From the NCBI RefSeq assembly GCF_051014685.1, contig NW_027479445.1, positions 1 to 64,000 on the forward strand: a stretch of DNA of 64,000 bases, given 5' to 3'. This DNA is from Ptiloglossa arizonensis. Its lineage: Eukaryota; Arthropoda; Insecta; Hymenoptera; Colletidae. The translations under genes and the position numbers were made by a program. How positions within the stretch are numbered: the first letter of the stretch is position 1; each line of letters starts with the position of its first letter. The notes beneath the pieces were generated by a model. It made no database searches. It worked only from the letters and a program-made list of their open reading frames with translations, and was not told where the DNA came from. Of this stretch, positions 12,211 to 25,827 are shown piece after piece.

Positions 12211-14335
12211 GTTAAGCGTTTGGAGCAGCAGAAGTGCGAAAAATTTGTTGTCTTCTCAACCATTTCTTAGCTTCAAACTCCCACATCTCGCGAACGGATT
12301 GATCAAACCCAAAAATTCCTACTACATCTGAAAGTAGAAACTCGCCCGATTACAAAGGTATGTGTATTTTTTCCCTAGTCCATTCTGGTTAAGCCTTTGG
12401 ATCAGCAGAAATGCGAAAAATTTGTTGTCTTCTCAACCATTTCCTAGCTTCAAACTGCCACATCTCGCGAACGGATTGACCAATCCCAAAAATTCCTACT
12501 ATATCTGAAAGTAGAAACTCGCCCGATTACACAGGTATGTGTATTTTTTCACTAGGCTATTCAGGTTAAGCGTTTGGAGCAGCAGAAGTGCGAAAAATTT
12601 GTTGACTTCTCAAGCATTTCTTATCTTCAAACTCCCATATCTCGCGAACGGATTAACCAAACCCAAAAATTCCTGCTGCATCTGAATGTGGAAACTCGCC
12701 CGATTACAACGGTGTGTATATTTTCTCCCTAGGCCGTTCTGGTTAAGCGTTTGGAGCAGCAGAAGTGCGAAAAATTTGTTGTCTTCTCAACCATTTCTTA
12801 GCTTCAAACTCCCATATCTCGCGAACGGATTGACCAAACCCAAAAATTCCTATTGCGTCTGAAAGTAGGAACTCATACGATAACAACGGTATGTGTATTT
12901 TTTCCCAAGGCCATTCTGGTTAAGCGTTTGGAGCAGCTGAAATGCGCAAAATTTGTTGCCTTCTCAACCATTTCTTAGCTTCCAACTCCCATATCTCGCG
13001 AACGGATTGACCAAACCCAAAAATTCCTATTGCGTCTGAATGCAGAAACTCGCCCGATTACAACGGTATGTGTATTTTTTCCCTAGGACATTCTAGTTAA
13101 GCGTTTGTAGCAGCAGAAGTGCGAAAAATTTGTTGCCTTCTCAAGCATTTCTTAGCTTCAAACTCCCATATCTCGCGAACGGATTGACCAAACTCAAAAA
13201 TTCCTATTGCGTCTGAAAGTAGAAACTCATTCGATAACAACGGTATGTGTATTTTTTCCCTAGGCCATTCTGGTTAAGAGTTTGGAGCAGCTGAAATGCG
13301 CAAAATTTGTTGCCTTCTCAACCATTTCTTAGCTTCCAACTCCCATATCTCGCGAACGGATTGACCAAACCCAAAAATTCCTATTGCGTCTGAATGCAGA
13401 AACTCGCCCGATTACAACGGTATGTGTATTTTTTCCCTAGGCCATTCTGGTTAAGCGTTTGTAGCAGCAGAAGTGCGAAAAATTTGTTGCCTTCTCAAGC
13501 ATTTCTTAGCTTCAAACTCCCATATCTCGCGAACGGATTGACCAAACCCAAAAATTCCTATTGCGTCTGAAAGTAAAAACTCATTCGATAACAACGGTAT
13601 GTGTATTTTTTCCCAAGGTCATTCTGGTTAAGCGTTTGGAGCAGCTGAAATGCGCAAAATTTGTTGCCTTCTCAACCATTTCTTAGCTCCCAACTCCCAT
13701 ATCTCGCGAACTGATTGACCAAACCCAAAAATTCCTACTGGGTCTGAATGTAGAAACTCCCCCGATTACAACGGTATGTGTATTTTTTCCCTAGGCCATT
13801 CTGGTTAAGAGTTTGGAGCACCAGAAGTGCGAAAAATTTGTTGCCTTCTCAAACATTTCTTAGCTTCAAACTCCCGCATCTCGCGAACGGATTGATCAAA
13901 CCCAAAAAATTCCTACTACGTCTGAAAGTAGAAACTCGCCCGATTACAAAGGTATGTGTATTTCTTCCCTAGTCCATTCTGGTTAAGCGTTTGGATCAGC
14001 AGAAATGCGAAAAATTTGTTGTCTTCTCAACCATTTCTTAGCTTCAAACTGCCACATCTCGCGAACGGATTGACTAATCCCAAAAATTCCTACTATATCT
14101 GAAAGTAGAAACTCGCCCGATTACAACGGTATGTGTATTTTTTCCCTAGGCCATTCTGGTTAAGAGTTTGGAGCAGCAGAAGTGCGAAAAATTTGTTGTG
14201 TTCTCAACCATTTCTTAGCTTCCAACTCCCATATCTCGCGAACGGATTGACCAAACCCAAAAATTCCTATTGCGTCTGAATGCAGAAACTCGCCCGATTA
14301 CAACGGTATGTGTATTTTTTCCCTAGGCCATTCTG
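12211..14335 (+). repeat. Partial 23-mer HOR, copy 4 (12 monomers)
   Basis: Monomers equivalent to M9-M20 are in order. The series then breaks: after M20 the next monomer (14336) is an M29-type ('ggagcaccag', 'gatatatcacaccc') instead of M21. Nine expected monomers, M21-M28 and what follows, are skipped or replaced. This is the right-hand end of the 23-mer domain. Confidence 0.85.
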
Positions 14336-14689
14336 GTTAAGAGTTTGGAGCACCAGAAGTGCGAAAAATTTGTTGCCTTCTCAAACATTTCTTAGCTTCA
14401 AACTCCCATATCTCGCGAACTGATATATCACACCCAAAAATTCCTGCTGCGTCTGAATGTAGAAACTCGCCCGATTACAACGGTATGTGTATTTTTTCCC
14501 TAGGCCGTTCTGGTTAAGCGTTTGGGGCAGCAGAAGTGCGAAAAATTTGTTGCCTTCTCAAGCATTTCTTAGCTTCAAACTCCCATATCTCGCGAACGGA
14601 TTAACCAAACCCAAAAATTCCTGCTGCGTCTGAATGTGGAAACACGCCCGATTACAACGGTATGTGTATTTTCTCCCTAGGCCGTTCTG
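14336..14689 (+). repeat. Junction monomers between 23-mer and 25-mer domains
   Basis: The first monomer (14336-14512) is M29-like. The second (14513-14689) starts as the 'ttggggcagcag' subtype and ends as the 'ggattaacc', 'gctgcgtctgaatgtgg' subtype with 'aacacgcccg', so it looks hybrid. The M1 subtype follows immediately at 14690. Confidence 0.7.
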
Positions 14690-16280
14690 GTTAAGCGTTT
14701 AGAGCAGCAGAAGTGCGAAAAATTTGTTGTGTTCTCAACCATTTCTTAGCTTCAAACTCCCATATCTCGCGAACGGATTGACCAAACCCAAAAATTCCTA
14801 TTGCGTCTGAAAGTAGAAACTCGTACGATAACAACTGTATGTGTCTTTTTTCCCAAGGCCATTCTGGTTAAGCGTTTGGAGCAGCTGAAATGCGCAAAAT
14901 TTGTTGCCTTCTCAACCATTTCTTAGCTTCCAACTCTCATATCGCGCGAACGGATTTACCAAACCCAAAAATTTCTATTACATCTGAAAGTAGAAGCTCG
15001 CCCGGTTACAACGGTATGTGTATTTTTCCCTAGGCCATTCTGGTTAAGCGTTTGGAGCAGCAGAAGTGCGAAAAATTTGTTGTTTCCTCAACCATTTCTT
15101 ATCTTCAAACTCCCACATCTCGCGAACGGATTGATCAAACCCAAAAATTCATACTACATCCGAAAGTAGAAACTCGCCCGATTACAACGGTATGTGTATT
15201 TTTTCCCTAGGCCATTCTGGTTAAGAGTTTGGAGCAGCAGAAGTGCGAAAAATTTGTTGTGTTCTCAACCATTTCTTAGCTTCAAACTCCCATATCTCGC
15301 GAACGGATTGACCAAACCCAAAAATTCCTACTACATCTGAAAGTAGAAACTCGCCCGATTACAAAGGTATGTGTATTTTTTCCCTAGTCCATTCTGGTTA
15401 AGCGTTTGGAGCAGCAGAAGTGCGAAAAATTTGTTGTTTCCTCAACCACATCTTAGCTTCAAACTCACACATCTCACGAACGGATTGATCAAACCCAAAA
15501 GTTCCTACTACATCTGAAAGTAGAAGCTCGCCCGGTTACAAGGGTATGTGTATTTTTCCCTAGGCCATTCTGGTTAAGCGTTTGGAGCAGCAGAAGTGCG
15601 AAAAATTTGTTGTCTTCTCAACCATTTCTTAGCTTCAAACTCCCACATCTCGCGAACGGATTGATCAAACCCAAAAATTCCTACTACATCTGAAAGTAGA
15701 AACTAGCCCGATTACAAAGGTATGTGTATTTTTTCCCTAGTCCATTCTGGTTAAGCCTTTGGATCAGCAGAAATGCGAAAAATTTGTTGTCTTCTCAACC
15801 ATTTCTTAGCTTCAAACTGCCACATCTCGCGAACGGATTGACCAATCCCAAAAATTCCTACTATATCTGAAAGTAGAAACTCGCCCGATTACACAGGTAT
15901 GTGTATTTTTTCACTAGGCTATTCAGGTTAAGCGTTTGGAGCAGCAGAAGTGCGAAAAATTTGTTGACTTCTCAAGCATTTCTTATCTTCAAACTCCCAT
16001 ATCTCGCGAACGGATTAACCAAACCCAAAAATTCCTGCTGCATCTGAATGTGGAAACTCGCCCGATTACAACGGTGTGTATATTTTCTCCCTAGGCCGTT
16101 CTGGTTAAGCGTTTGGAGCAGCAGAAGTGCGAAAAATTTGTTGACTTCTCAAGCATTTCTTATCTTCAAACTCCCATATCTCGCGAACGGATTAACCAAA
16201 CCCAAAAATTCCTGCTGCGTCTGAATGTGGAAACTCGCCCGATTACAACGGTATGTGTATTTTCTCCCTAGGCCGTTCTG
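14690..16280 (+). repeat. Nine-monomer block beginning with M1
   Basis: The order is M1, M2, M3, an M4-like monomer, M8, M9 (with the private variant 'aaactagcccg'), M10, M11 and a second M11-like monomer. The first eight match 20171-21584 and 58727 onward in order. The block is 1,591 bp. Confidence 0.8.
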
Positions 16281-16987
16281 GTTAAGCGTTTAGAGCAGCA
16301 GAAGTGCGAAAAATTTGTTGTGTTCTCAACCATTTCTTAGCTTCAAACTCCCATATCTCGCGAACGGATTGACCAAACCCAAAAATTCCTATTGCGTCTG
16401 AAAGTAGAAACTCGTACGATAACAACTGTATGTGTCTTTTTTCCCAAGGCCATTCTGGTTAAGCGTTTGGAGCAGCTGAAATGCGCAAAATTTGTTGCCT
16501 TCTCAACCATTTCTTAGCTTCCAACTCTCATATCGCGCGAACGGATTTACCAAACCCAAAAATTTCTATTACATCTGAAAGTAGAAGCTCGCCCGGTTAC
16601 AACGGTATGTGTATTTTTCCCTAGGCCATTCTGGTTAAGCGTTTGGAGCAGCAGAAGTGCGAAAAATTTGTTGTTTCCTCAACCATTTCTTATCTTCAAA
16701 CTCCCACATCTCGCGAACGGATTGATCAAACCCAAAAATTCATACTACATCCGAAAGTAGAAACTCGCCCGATTACAACGGTATGTGTATTTTTTCCCTA
16801 GGCCATTCTGGTTAAGAGTTTGGAGCAGCAGAAGTGCGAAAAATTTGTTGTGTTCTCAACCATTTCTTAGCTTCAAACTCCCATATCTCGCGAACGGATT
16901 GACCAAACCCAAAAATTCCTACTACATCTGAAAGTAGAAACTCGCCCGATTACAAAGGTATGTGTATTTTTTCCCTAGTCCATTCTG
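16281..16987 (+). repeat. Four-monomer block M1, M2, M3, M4-like
   Basis: This repeats the first four monomers of the block at 14690 and then continues directly into an M11-type monomer ('ttgacttctcaagc') at 16988. M8-M10 are therefore absent here compared with 20171 onward, which suggests a three-monomer deletion. Confidence 0.78.
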
Positions 16988-19900
16988 GTTAAGCGTTTGG
17001 AGCAGCAGAAGTGCGAAAAATTTGTTGACTTCTCAAGCATTTCTTATCTTCAAACTCCCATATCTCGCGAACGGATTAACCAAACCCAAAAATTCCTGCT
17101 GCATCTGAATGTGGAAACTCGCCCGATTACAACGGTGTGTATATTTTCTCCCTAGGCCGTTCTGGTTAAGCGTTTGGAGCAGCAGAAGTGCGAAAAATTT
17201 GTTGTCTTCTCAACCATTTCTTAGCTTCAAACTCCCATATCTCGCGAACGGATTGACCAAACCCAAAAATTCCTATTGCGTCTGAAAGTAGGAACTCATA
17301 CGATAACAACGGTATGTGTATTTTTTCCCAAGGCCATTCTGGTTAAGCGTTTGGAGCAGCTGAAGTGCGCAAAATTGGTTGCCTTCTCAACCATTTCTTA
17401 GCTTCCAACTCCCATATCTCGCGAACGGATTGACCAAACCCAAAAATTCCTATTGCGTCTGAATGCAGAAACTCGCCCGATTACAACGGTATGTGTATTT
17501 TTTCCCTAGGACATTCTAGTTAAGCGTTTGTAGCAGCAGAAGTGCGAAAAATTTGTTGCCTTCTCAAGCATTTCTTAGCTTCAAACTCCCATATCTCGCG
17601 AACGGATTGACCAAACTCAAAAATTCCTATTGCGTCTGAAAGTAGAAACTCATTCGATAACAACGGTATGTGTATTTTCTCCCAAGGCCATTCTGGTTAA
17701 GCGTTTGGAGCAGCTGAAATGCGCAAAATTTGTTGCCTTCTCAACCATTTCTTAGCTCCCAACTCCCATATCTCGCGAACTGATTGACCAAACCCAAAAA
17801 TTCCTACTGCGTCTGAATGTAGAAACTCCCCCGATTACAACGGTATGTGTATTTTTTCCCTAGGCCATTCTGGTTAAGAGTTTGGAGCAGCAGAAGTGCG
17901 AAAAATTTGTTGCCTTCTCAAGCATTTCTTAGCTTCAAACTCCCATATCTCGCGAACGGATTGACCACACCCAAAAATTCCTGCTGCGTCTGAATGTAGA
18001 AACTCGCCCGATTACAACGGTATGTGTATTTTTTCCCTAGGCCGTTCTGGTTAAGCGTTTGGGGCAGCAGAAGTGCGAAAAATTTGTTGCGTTCTCAACC
18101 ATTTATTAGCTTCCAACTCCCATATCTCGCGAACGGATTGACCAAACACAAAAATTCCTGGTGCGTCTGAATGTAGAAACTCGCCCGATTACAACGGTAT
18201 GTGTATTTTCTCCCTAGGCCATTCTGGTTAAGCGTTTGGAGCAGCAGAAGTGCGAAAAGTTTGTTGCCTTCTCAACCATTTCTTAGCTTCAAACTCCTAT
18301 ATCTCGCGAACGGATTGACCAAACCCAAAAATTCCTGCTGCGTCTGAATGTAGAAACACGCCCGATTACAACGGTATGTGTATTTTTCCCTAGGCCACTC
18401 TGGTTAAGCGTTTGGAGCAGCAGAAGTGCGAAAAATTTGTTGTCTTCTCAACCATTTCTTAGCTTCAAACTCCCACATCTCGCGAACGGATTGATCAAAC
18501 CCAAAAATTCCTACTACATCCGAAGGTAGAAACTCGCCCGATTACAAAGGTATGTGTATTTTTTCCCTAGGCCATTCTGGTTAAGCGTTTGGAGCAGCAG
18601 AAGTGCGAAAAATTTGTTGTCTTCTCAACCATTTCTTAGCTTCAAACTCCCGCATCTCGCGAACGGATTGATCAAACCCAAAAATTCCTACTACATCTGA
18701 AAGTAGAAACTCGCCCGATTACAAAGGTATGTGTATTTCTTCCCTAGTCCATTCTGGTTAAGCGTTTGGATCAGCAGAAATGCGAAAAATTTGTTGTCTT
18801 CTCAACCATTTCTTAGATTCAAACTGCCACATCTCGCGAATGGATTGACCAATCCCAAAAATTCCTACTATATCTGAAAGTAGAAACTCGCCCGATTACA
18901 CAGGTATGTGTATTTTTTCACTAGGCTATTCAGGTTAAGCGTTTGGAGCAGCAGAAGTGCGAAAAATTTGTTGCCTGCTCAAGCATTTCTTAGCTTCAAA
19001 CTCCCATATCTCGCGAACGGATTAACCAAACCCAAAAATTCCTGCTGCGTCTGAATGTGGAAACTCGCCCGATTACAACGGTATGTGTATTTTCTCCCTA
19101 GGCCGTTCTGGTTAAGCGTTTAGAGCAGCAGAAGTGCGAAAAATTTGTTGTGTTCTCAACCATTTCTTAGCTTCAAACTCCCATATCTCGCGAACGGATT
19201 GACCAAACCCAAAAATTCCAATTGCGTCTGAAAGTAGAAACTCGTACGATAACAACTGTATGTGTCTTTTTTCCCAAGGCCATTCTGGTTAAGCGTTTGG
19301 AGCAGCTGAAATGCGCAAAATTTGTTGCCTTCTCAACCATTTCTTAGCTTCCAACTCTCATATCGCGCGAACGGATTTACCAAACCCAAAAATTTCTATT
19401 ACATCTGAAAGTAGAAGCTCGCCCGGTTACAACGGTATGTGTATTTTCCCTAGGCCATTCTGGTTAAGCGTTTGGAGCAGCAGAAGTGCGAAAAATTTGT
19501 TGTGTTCTCAACCATTTCTTAGCTTCAAACTCACATATCTCGCGAACGGATTGACCAAACTCAAAAATTCCTATTGCGTCTGAAAGTAGAAACTCGTACG
19601 ATAACAACTGTATGTGTCTTTTTTCCCAAGGCCATTCTGGTTAAGCGTTTGGAGCAGCTGAAATGCGCAAAATTTGTTGCCTTCTCAACCATTTCTTAGC
19701 TTCCAACTCTCATATCGCGCGAACGGATTTACCAAACCCAAAAATTTCTATTACATCTGAAAGTAGAAGCTCGCCCGGTTACAACGGTATGTGTATTTCT
19801 TCCCTAGTCCATTCTGGTTAAGCGTTTGGATCAGCAGAAATGCGAAAAATTTGTTGTCTTCTCAACCATTTCTTAGCTTCAAACTGCCACATCTCGCGAA

Positions 19901-21407
19901 CGGATTGACCAATCCCAAAAATTCCTACTATATCTGAAAGTAGAAACTCGCCCGATTACACAGGTATGTGTATTTTTTCACTAGGCTATTCAGGTTAAGC
20001 GTTTGGAGCAGCAGAAGTGCGAAAAATTTGTTGCCTTCTCAAGCATTTCTTAGCTTCAAACTCCCATATCTCGCGAACGGATTAACCAAACCCAAAAATT
20101 CCTGCTGCGTCTGAATGTGGAAACTCGCCCGATTACAACGGTATGTGTATTTTCTCCCTAGGCCGTTCTGGTTAAGCGTTTAGAGCAGCAGAAGTGCGAA
20201 AAATTTGTTGTGTTCTCAACCATTTCTTAGCTTCAAACTCCCATATCTCGCGAACGGATTGACCAAACCCAAAAATTCCTATTGCGTCTGAAAGTAGAAA
20301 CTCGTACGATAACAACTGTATGTGTCTTTTTTCCCAAGGCCATTCTGGTTAAGCGTTTGGAGCAGCTGAAATGCGCAAAATTTGTTGCCTTCTCAACCAT
20401 TTCTTAGCTTCCAACTCTCATATCGCGCGAACGGATTTACCAAACCCAAAAATTTCTATTACATCTGAAAGTAGAAGCTCGCCCGGTTACAACGGTATGT
20501 GTATTTTTCCCTAGGCCATTCTGGTTAAGCGTTTGGAGCAGCAGAAGTGCGAAAAATTTGTTGTTTCCTCAACCATTTCTTATCTTCAAACTCCCACATC
20601 TCGCGAACGGATTGATCAAACCCAAAAATTCATACTACATCCGAAAGTAGAAACTCGCCCGATTACAACGGTATGTGTATTTTTTCCCTAGGCCATTCTG
20701 GTTAAGAGTTTGGAGCAGCAGAAGTGCGAAAAATTTGTTGTGTTCTCAACCATTTCTTAGCTTCAAACTCCCATATCTCGCGAACGGATTGACCAAACCC
20801 AAAAATTCCTACTACATCTGAAAGTAGAAACTCGCCCGATTACAAAGGTATGTGTATTTTTTCCCTAGTCCATTCTGGTTAAGCGTTTGGAGCAGCAGAA
20901 GTGCGAAAAATTTGTTGTTTCCTCAACCACATCTTAGCTTCAAACTCACACATCTCACGAACGGATTGATCAAACCCAAAAGTTCCTACTACATCTGAAA
21001 GTAGAAGCTCGCCCGGTTACAAGGGTATGTGTATTTTTCCCTAGGCCATTCTGGTTAAGCGTTTGGAGCAGCAGAAGTGCGAAAAATTTGTTGTCTTCTC
21101 AACCATTTCTTAGCTTCAAACTCCCACATCTCGCGAACGGATTGATCAAACCCAAAAATTCCTACTACATCTGAAAGTAGAAACTAGCCCGATTACAAAG
21201 GTATGTGTATTTTTTCCCTAGTCCATTCTGGTTAAGCCTTTGGATCAGCAGAAATGCGAAAAATTTGTTGTCTTCTCAACCATTTCTTAGCTTCAAACTG
21301 CCACATCTCGCGAACGGATTGACCAATCCCAAAAATTCCTACTATATCTGAAAGTAGAAACTCGCCCGATTACACAGGTATGTGTATTTTTTCACTAGGC
21401 TATTCAG
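16988..21407 (+). repeat. 25-monomer repeat unit (4,420 bp), copy A
   Basis: It begins with M11 at 16988 and runs through M12, an M13 variant with 'gaagtgcgcaaaattgg', M14, an M17-like monomer and others to M1 at 19111 and M1 again at 20171. It ends with M10 before 21408. The same start sequence returns at 21408. The unit contains two M1-M2 pairs in a row (19111-19816), so it was itself built by smaller duplications. Confidence 0.82.
19640..19816 (+). repeat. Hybrid monomer: M2 body with M18/M24-type tail
   Basis: The body has the M2 markers 'cagctgaaatgcgc', 'atcgcgcg' and 'ggttacaacgg', but the tail is 'gtatttcttccctagtcc' instead of 'gtatttttccctaggcc'. The switch lies in the short shared tract 'ggtatgtgtattt'. 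The next monomer is an M10/M19 type, as expected after the tail donor. That supports a real exchange rather than point mutation. Confidence 0.75.
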
Positions 21408-23882
21408 GTTAAGCGTTTGGAGCAGCAGAAGTGCGAAAAATTTGTTGACTTCTCAAGCATTTCTTATCTTCAAACTCCCATATCTCGCGAACGGATTAAC
21501 CAAACCCAAAAATTCCTGCTGCATCTGAATGTGGAAACTCGCCCGATTACAACGGTGTGTATATTTTCTCCCTAGGCCGTTCTGGTTAAGCGTTTGGAGC
21601 AGCAGAAGTGCGAAAAATTTGTTGTCTTCTCAACCATTTCTTAGCTTCAAACTCCCATATCTCGCGAACGGATTGACCAAACCCAAAAATTCCTATTGCG
21701 TCTGAAAGTAGGAACTCATACGATAACAACGGTATGTGTATTTTTTCCCAAGGCCATTCTGGTTAAGCGTTTGGAGCAGCTGAAGTGCGCAAAATTGGTT
21801 GCCTTCTCAACCATTTCTTAGCTTCCAACTCCCATATCTCGCGAACGGATTGACCAAACCCAAAAATTCCTATTGCGTCTGAATGCAGAAACTCGCCCGA
21901 TTACAACGGTATGTGTATTTTTTCCCTAGGACATTCTAGTTAAGCGTTTGTAGCAGCAGAAGTGCGAAAAATTTGTTGCCTTCTCAAGCATTTCTTAGCT
22001 TCAAACTCCCATATCTCGCGAACGGATTGACCAAACTCAAAAATTCCTATTGCGTCTGAAAGTAGAAACTCATTCGATAACAACGGTATGTGTATTTTTT
22101 CCCAAGGCCATTCTGGTTAAGCGTTTGGAGCAGCTGAAATTCGCAAAATTTGTTGCCTTCTCAACCATTTCTTAGCTCCCAACTCCCATATCTCGCGAAC
22201 TGATTGACCAAACCCAAAAATTCCTACTGCGTCTGAATGTAGAAACTCCCCCGATTACAACGGTATGTGTATTTTTTCCCTAGGCCATTCTGGTTAAGAG
22301 TTTGGAGCAGCAGAAGTGCGAAAAATTTGTTGCCTTCTCAAGCATTTCTTAGCTTCAAACTCCCATATCTCGCGAACGGATTGACCACACCCAAAAATTC
22401 CTGCTGCGTCTGAATGTAGAAACTCGCCCGATTACAACGGTATGTGTATTTTTTCCCTAGGCCGTTCTGGTTAAGCGTTTGGGGCAGCAGAAGTGCGAAA
22501 AATTTGTTGCGTTCTCAACCATTTATTAGCTTCCAACTCCCATATCTCGCGAACGGATTGACCAAACACAAAAATTCCTGGTGCGTCTGAATGTAGAAAC
22601 TCGCCCGATTACAACGGTATGTGTATTTTCTCCCTAGGCCATTCTGGTTAAGCGTTTGGAGCAGCAGAAGTGCGAAAAGTTTGTTGCCTTCTCAACCATT
22701 TCTTAGCTTCAAACTCCTATATCTCGCGAACGGATTGACCAAACCCAAAAATTCCTGCTGCGTCTGAATGTAGAAACACGCCCGATTACAACGGTATGTG
22801 TATTTTTCCCTAGGCCACTCTGGTTAAGCGTTTGGAGCAGCAGAAGTGCGAAAAATTTGTTGTCTTCTCAACCATTTCTTAGCTTCAAACTCCCACATCT
22901 CGCGAACGGATTGATCAAACCCAAAAATTCCTACTACATCCGAAGGTAGAAACTCGCCCGATTACAAAGGTATGTGTATTTTTTTCCTAGGCCATTCTGG
23001 TTAAGCGTTTGGAGCAGCAGAAGTGCGAAAAATTTGTTGTCTTCTCAACCATTTCTTAGCTTCAAACTCCCGCATCTCGCGAACGGATTGATCAAACCCA
23101 AAAATTCCTACTACGTCTGAAAGTAGAAACTCGCCCGATTACAAAGGTATGTGTATTTCTTCCCTAGTCCATTCTGGTTAAGCGTTTGGATCAGCAGAAA
23201 TGCGAAAAATTTGTTGTCTTCTCAACCATTTCTTAGCTTCAAACTGCCACATCTCGCGAATGGATTGACCAATCCCAAAAATTCCTACTATATCTGAAAG
23301 TAGAAACTCGCCCGATTACACAGGTATGTGTATTTTTTCACTAGGCTATTCAGGTTAAGCGTTTGGAGCAGCAGAAGTGCGAAAAATTTGTTGCCTGCTC
23401 AAGCATTTCTTAGCTTCAAACTCCCATATCTCGCGAACGGATTAACCAAACCCAAAAATTCCTGCTGCGTCTGAATGTGGAAACTCGCCCGATTACAACG
23501 GTATGTGTATTTTCTCCCTAGGCCGTTCTGGTTAAGCGTTTAGAGCAGCAGAAGTGCGAAAAATTTGTTGTGTTCTCAACCATTTCTTAGCTTCAAACTC
23601 CCATATCTCGCGAACGGATTGACCAAACCCAAAAATTCCAATTGCGTCTGAAAGTAGAAACTCGTACGATAACAACTGTATGTGTCTTTTTTCCCAAGGC
23701 CATTCTGGTTAAGCGTTTGGAGCAGCTGAAATGCGCAAAATTTGTTGCCTTCTCAACCATTTCTTAGCTTCCAACTCTCATATCGCGCGAACGGATTTAC
23801 CAAACCCAAAAATTTCTATTACATCTGAAAGTAGAAGCTCGCCCGGTTACAACGGTATGTGTATTTTCCCTAGGCCATTCTG
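21408..23882 (+). repeat. 25-monomer repeat, copy B (14 monomers collinear)
   Basis: Collinear with 16988-19462 at a constant offset of 4,420 bp, including the 175-bp M2 with only four T in its tract ('gtattttccctagg', near 19441 and 23861). Collinearity ends at 23883, where an M3-type monomer ('accatttcgtagc') replaces the M1-type of copy A. Its last two monomers also open the first 13-mer unit. Confidence 0.82.
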
Positions 23883-25827
23883 GTTAAGCGTTTGGAGCAG
23901 CAGAAGTGCGAAAAATTTGTTGTTTCCTCAACCATTTCGTAGCTTCAAACTCCCACATCTCGCGAACGGATTGATCAAACCCAAAAATTCATACTACGTC
24001 CGAAAGTAGAAACTCGCCCGATTACAACGGTATGTGTATTTTTTCCCTAGGCCATTCTGGTTAAGAGTTTGGAGCAGCAGAAGTGCGAAAAATTTGTTGT
24101 GTTCTCAACCATTTCTTAGCTTCAAACTCCCATATCTCGCGAACGGATTGACCAAACTCAAAAATTCCTATTGCGTCTGAAAGTAGAAACTCGTACGATA
24201 ACAACTGTATGTGTCTTTTTTCCCAAGGCCATTCTGGTTAAGCGTTTGGAGCAGCTGAAATGCGCAAAATTTGTTGCCTTCTCAACCATTTCTTAGCTTC
24301 AAACTCCCACATCTCGCGAACGGATTGATCAAACCCAAAAATTCATACTACATCCGAAAGTAGAAACTCGCCCGATTACAACGGTATGTGTATTTTTTCC
24401 CTAGGCCATTCTGGTTAAGAGTTTGGAGCAGCAGAAGTGCGAAAAATTTGTTGTGTTCTCAACCATTTCTTAGCTTCAAACTCCCATATCTCGCGAACGG
24501 ATTGACCAAACTCAAAAATTCCTACTGCGTCTGAATGTAGAAACTCTCCCGATTACAACGGTATGTGTATTTTTCCCTAGGCCACTCTGGTTAAGCGTTT
24601 GGAGCAGCAGAAGTGCGAAAAATTTGTTGTCTTCTCAACCATTTCTTAGCTTCAAACTCCCACATCTCGCGAAGGGATTGATCAAACCCAAAAATTCCTA
24701 CTACATCCGAAAGTAGAAACTCGCCCGATTACAAAGGTATGTGTATTTTCTCCCTAGGCCATTCTGGTTAAGCGTTTGGAGCAGCAGAAGTGCGAAAAAT
24801 TTGTTGTCTTCTCAACCATTTCTTAGCTTCAAACTCCCGCATCTCGCGAACGGATTGATCAAACCCAAAAATTCCTACTACATCCGAAAGTAGAAACTCG
24901 CCCGATTACAAAGGTATGTGTATTTTCTCCCTAGGCCGTTCTGGTTAAGCGTTTGGAGCAGCAGAAGTGCGAAAAATTTATTGTCTTCTCAACCATTTCT
25001 TAGCTTCAAACTCCCATATCTCGCGAACGGATTGACCAAACCCAAAAATTCCTATTGCGTCTGAAAGTAGAAACTCGTACGATAACAACGGTATGTGCCT
25101 TTATTCCCAAGGCCATTCTGCTTAAGCGTTTGGAGCAGCTGAAATGCGCAAAATTTGTTGCCTTCTCAACCATTTCTTAGCTTCCAACTCTCATATCGCG
25201 CGAACGGATTGACCAAACCCAAAAATTTCTATTACATCTGAAAGTAGAAGCTCGCCCGGTTACAACGGTATGTGCATTTTTCCCTAGGCCATTCTGGTTA
25301 AGCGTTTGGAGCAGCAGACGTGCGAAAAATTTGTTGTCTTCTCAACCATTTCTTAGCTTCAAACTCCCGCATCTCGCGAACGGATTGATCAAACCCAAAA
25401 ATTCCTACTACATTTGAAAGTAGAAACTCGCCCGATTACAAAGGTATGTGTATTTTTTCCCTAGTTCATTCTGGTTAAGCGTTTGGATCAGCAGAAATGC
25501 GAAAAATTTGTTGTCTTCTCAACCACTTCTTAGCTTCAAACTGCCACATCTCGCGAACGGATTGACCAATCCCAAAAATTCCTACTATATCTGAAAGTAG
25601 AAACTCGCCCGATTACACAGGTATGTGTATTTTTTCACTAGGCTATTCAGGTTAAGCGTTTGGAGCAGGAGAAGTGCGAAAAATTTGTTGCCTTCTCAAG
25701 CATTTCTTATCTTCAAACTCCCATATCTCGCGAACGGATTAACCAAACCCAAAAATTCCTGCTGCGTCTGAATGTGGAAACTCGCCCGATTACAACGGTA
25801 TGTGTATTTTCTCCCTAGGCCGTTCTG
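23531..25827 (+). repeat. 13-monomer HOR, copy 1 (divergent composition)
   Basis: The unit is 2,297 bp from M1 to M1. Its last monomers, including the marker 'ggagcaggag', match the later copies. The first half differs: it contains a hybrid monomer at 24237 and lacks the 'ttcctcaaccacatc' monomer. It looks like the founding edge of this HOR domain. Confidence 0.75.
24237..24413 (+). repeat. Hybrid monomer: M2 head with M3 tail
   Basis: The head has 'cagctgaaatgcgc' and 'ttgccttctcaacc' (M2). From the 'cttcaaactcccacatc' stretch onward it reads as M3, with 'gatcaaaccc' and 'catactacatccg'. The switch falls within the shared 'ccatttcttagctt' stretch. Confidence 0.72.

Noticed and set aside
19311..19583. 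Longer open frames of 90 and 92 codons (19311-19583 and 23731-24009)
   Set aside because: They cross monomer borders where the 175-bp M2 shifts frame past the usual stop. The protein text is just the translated satellite, with no domain or signal.
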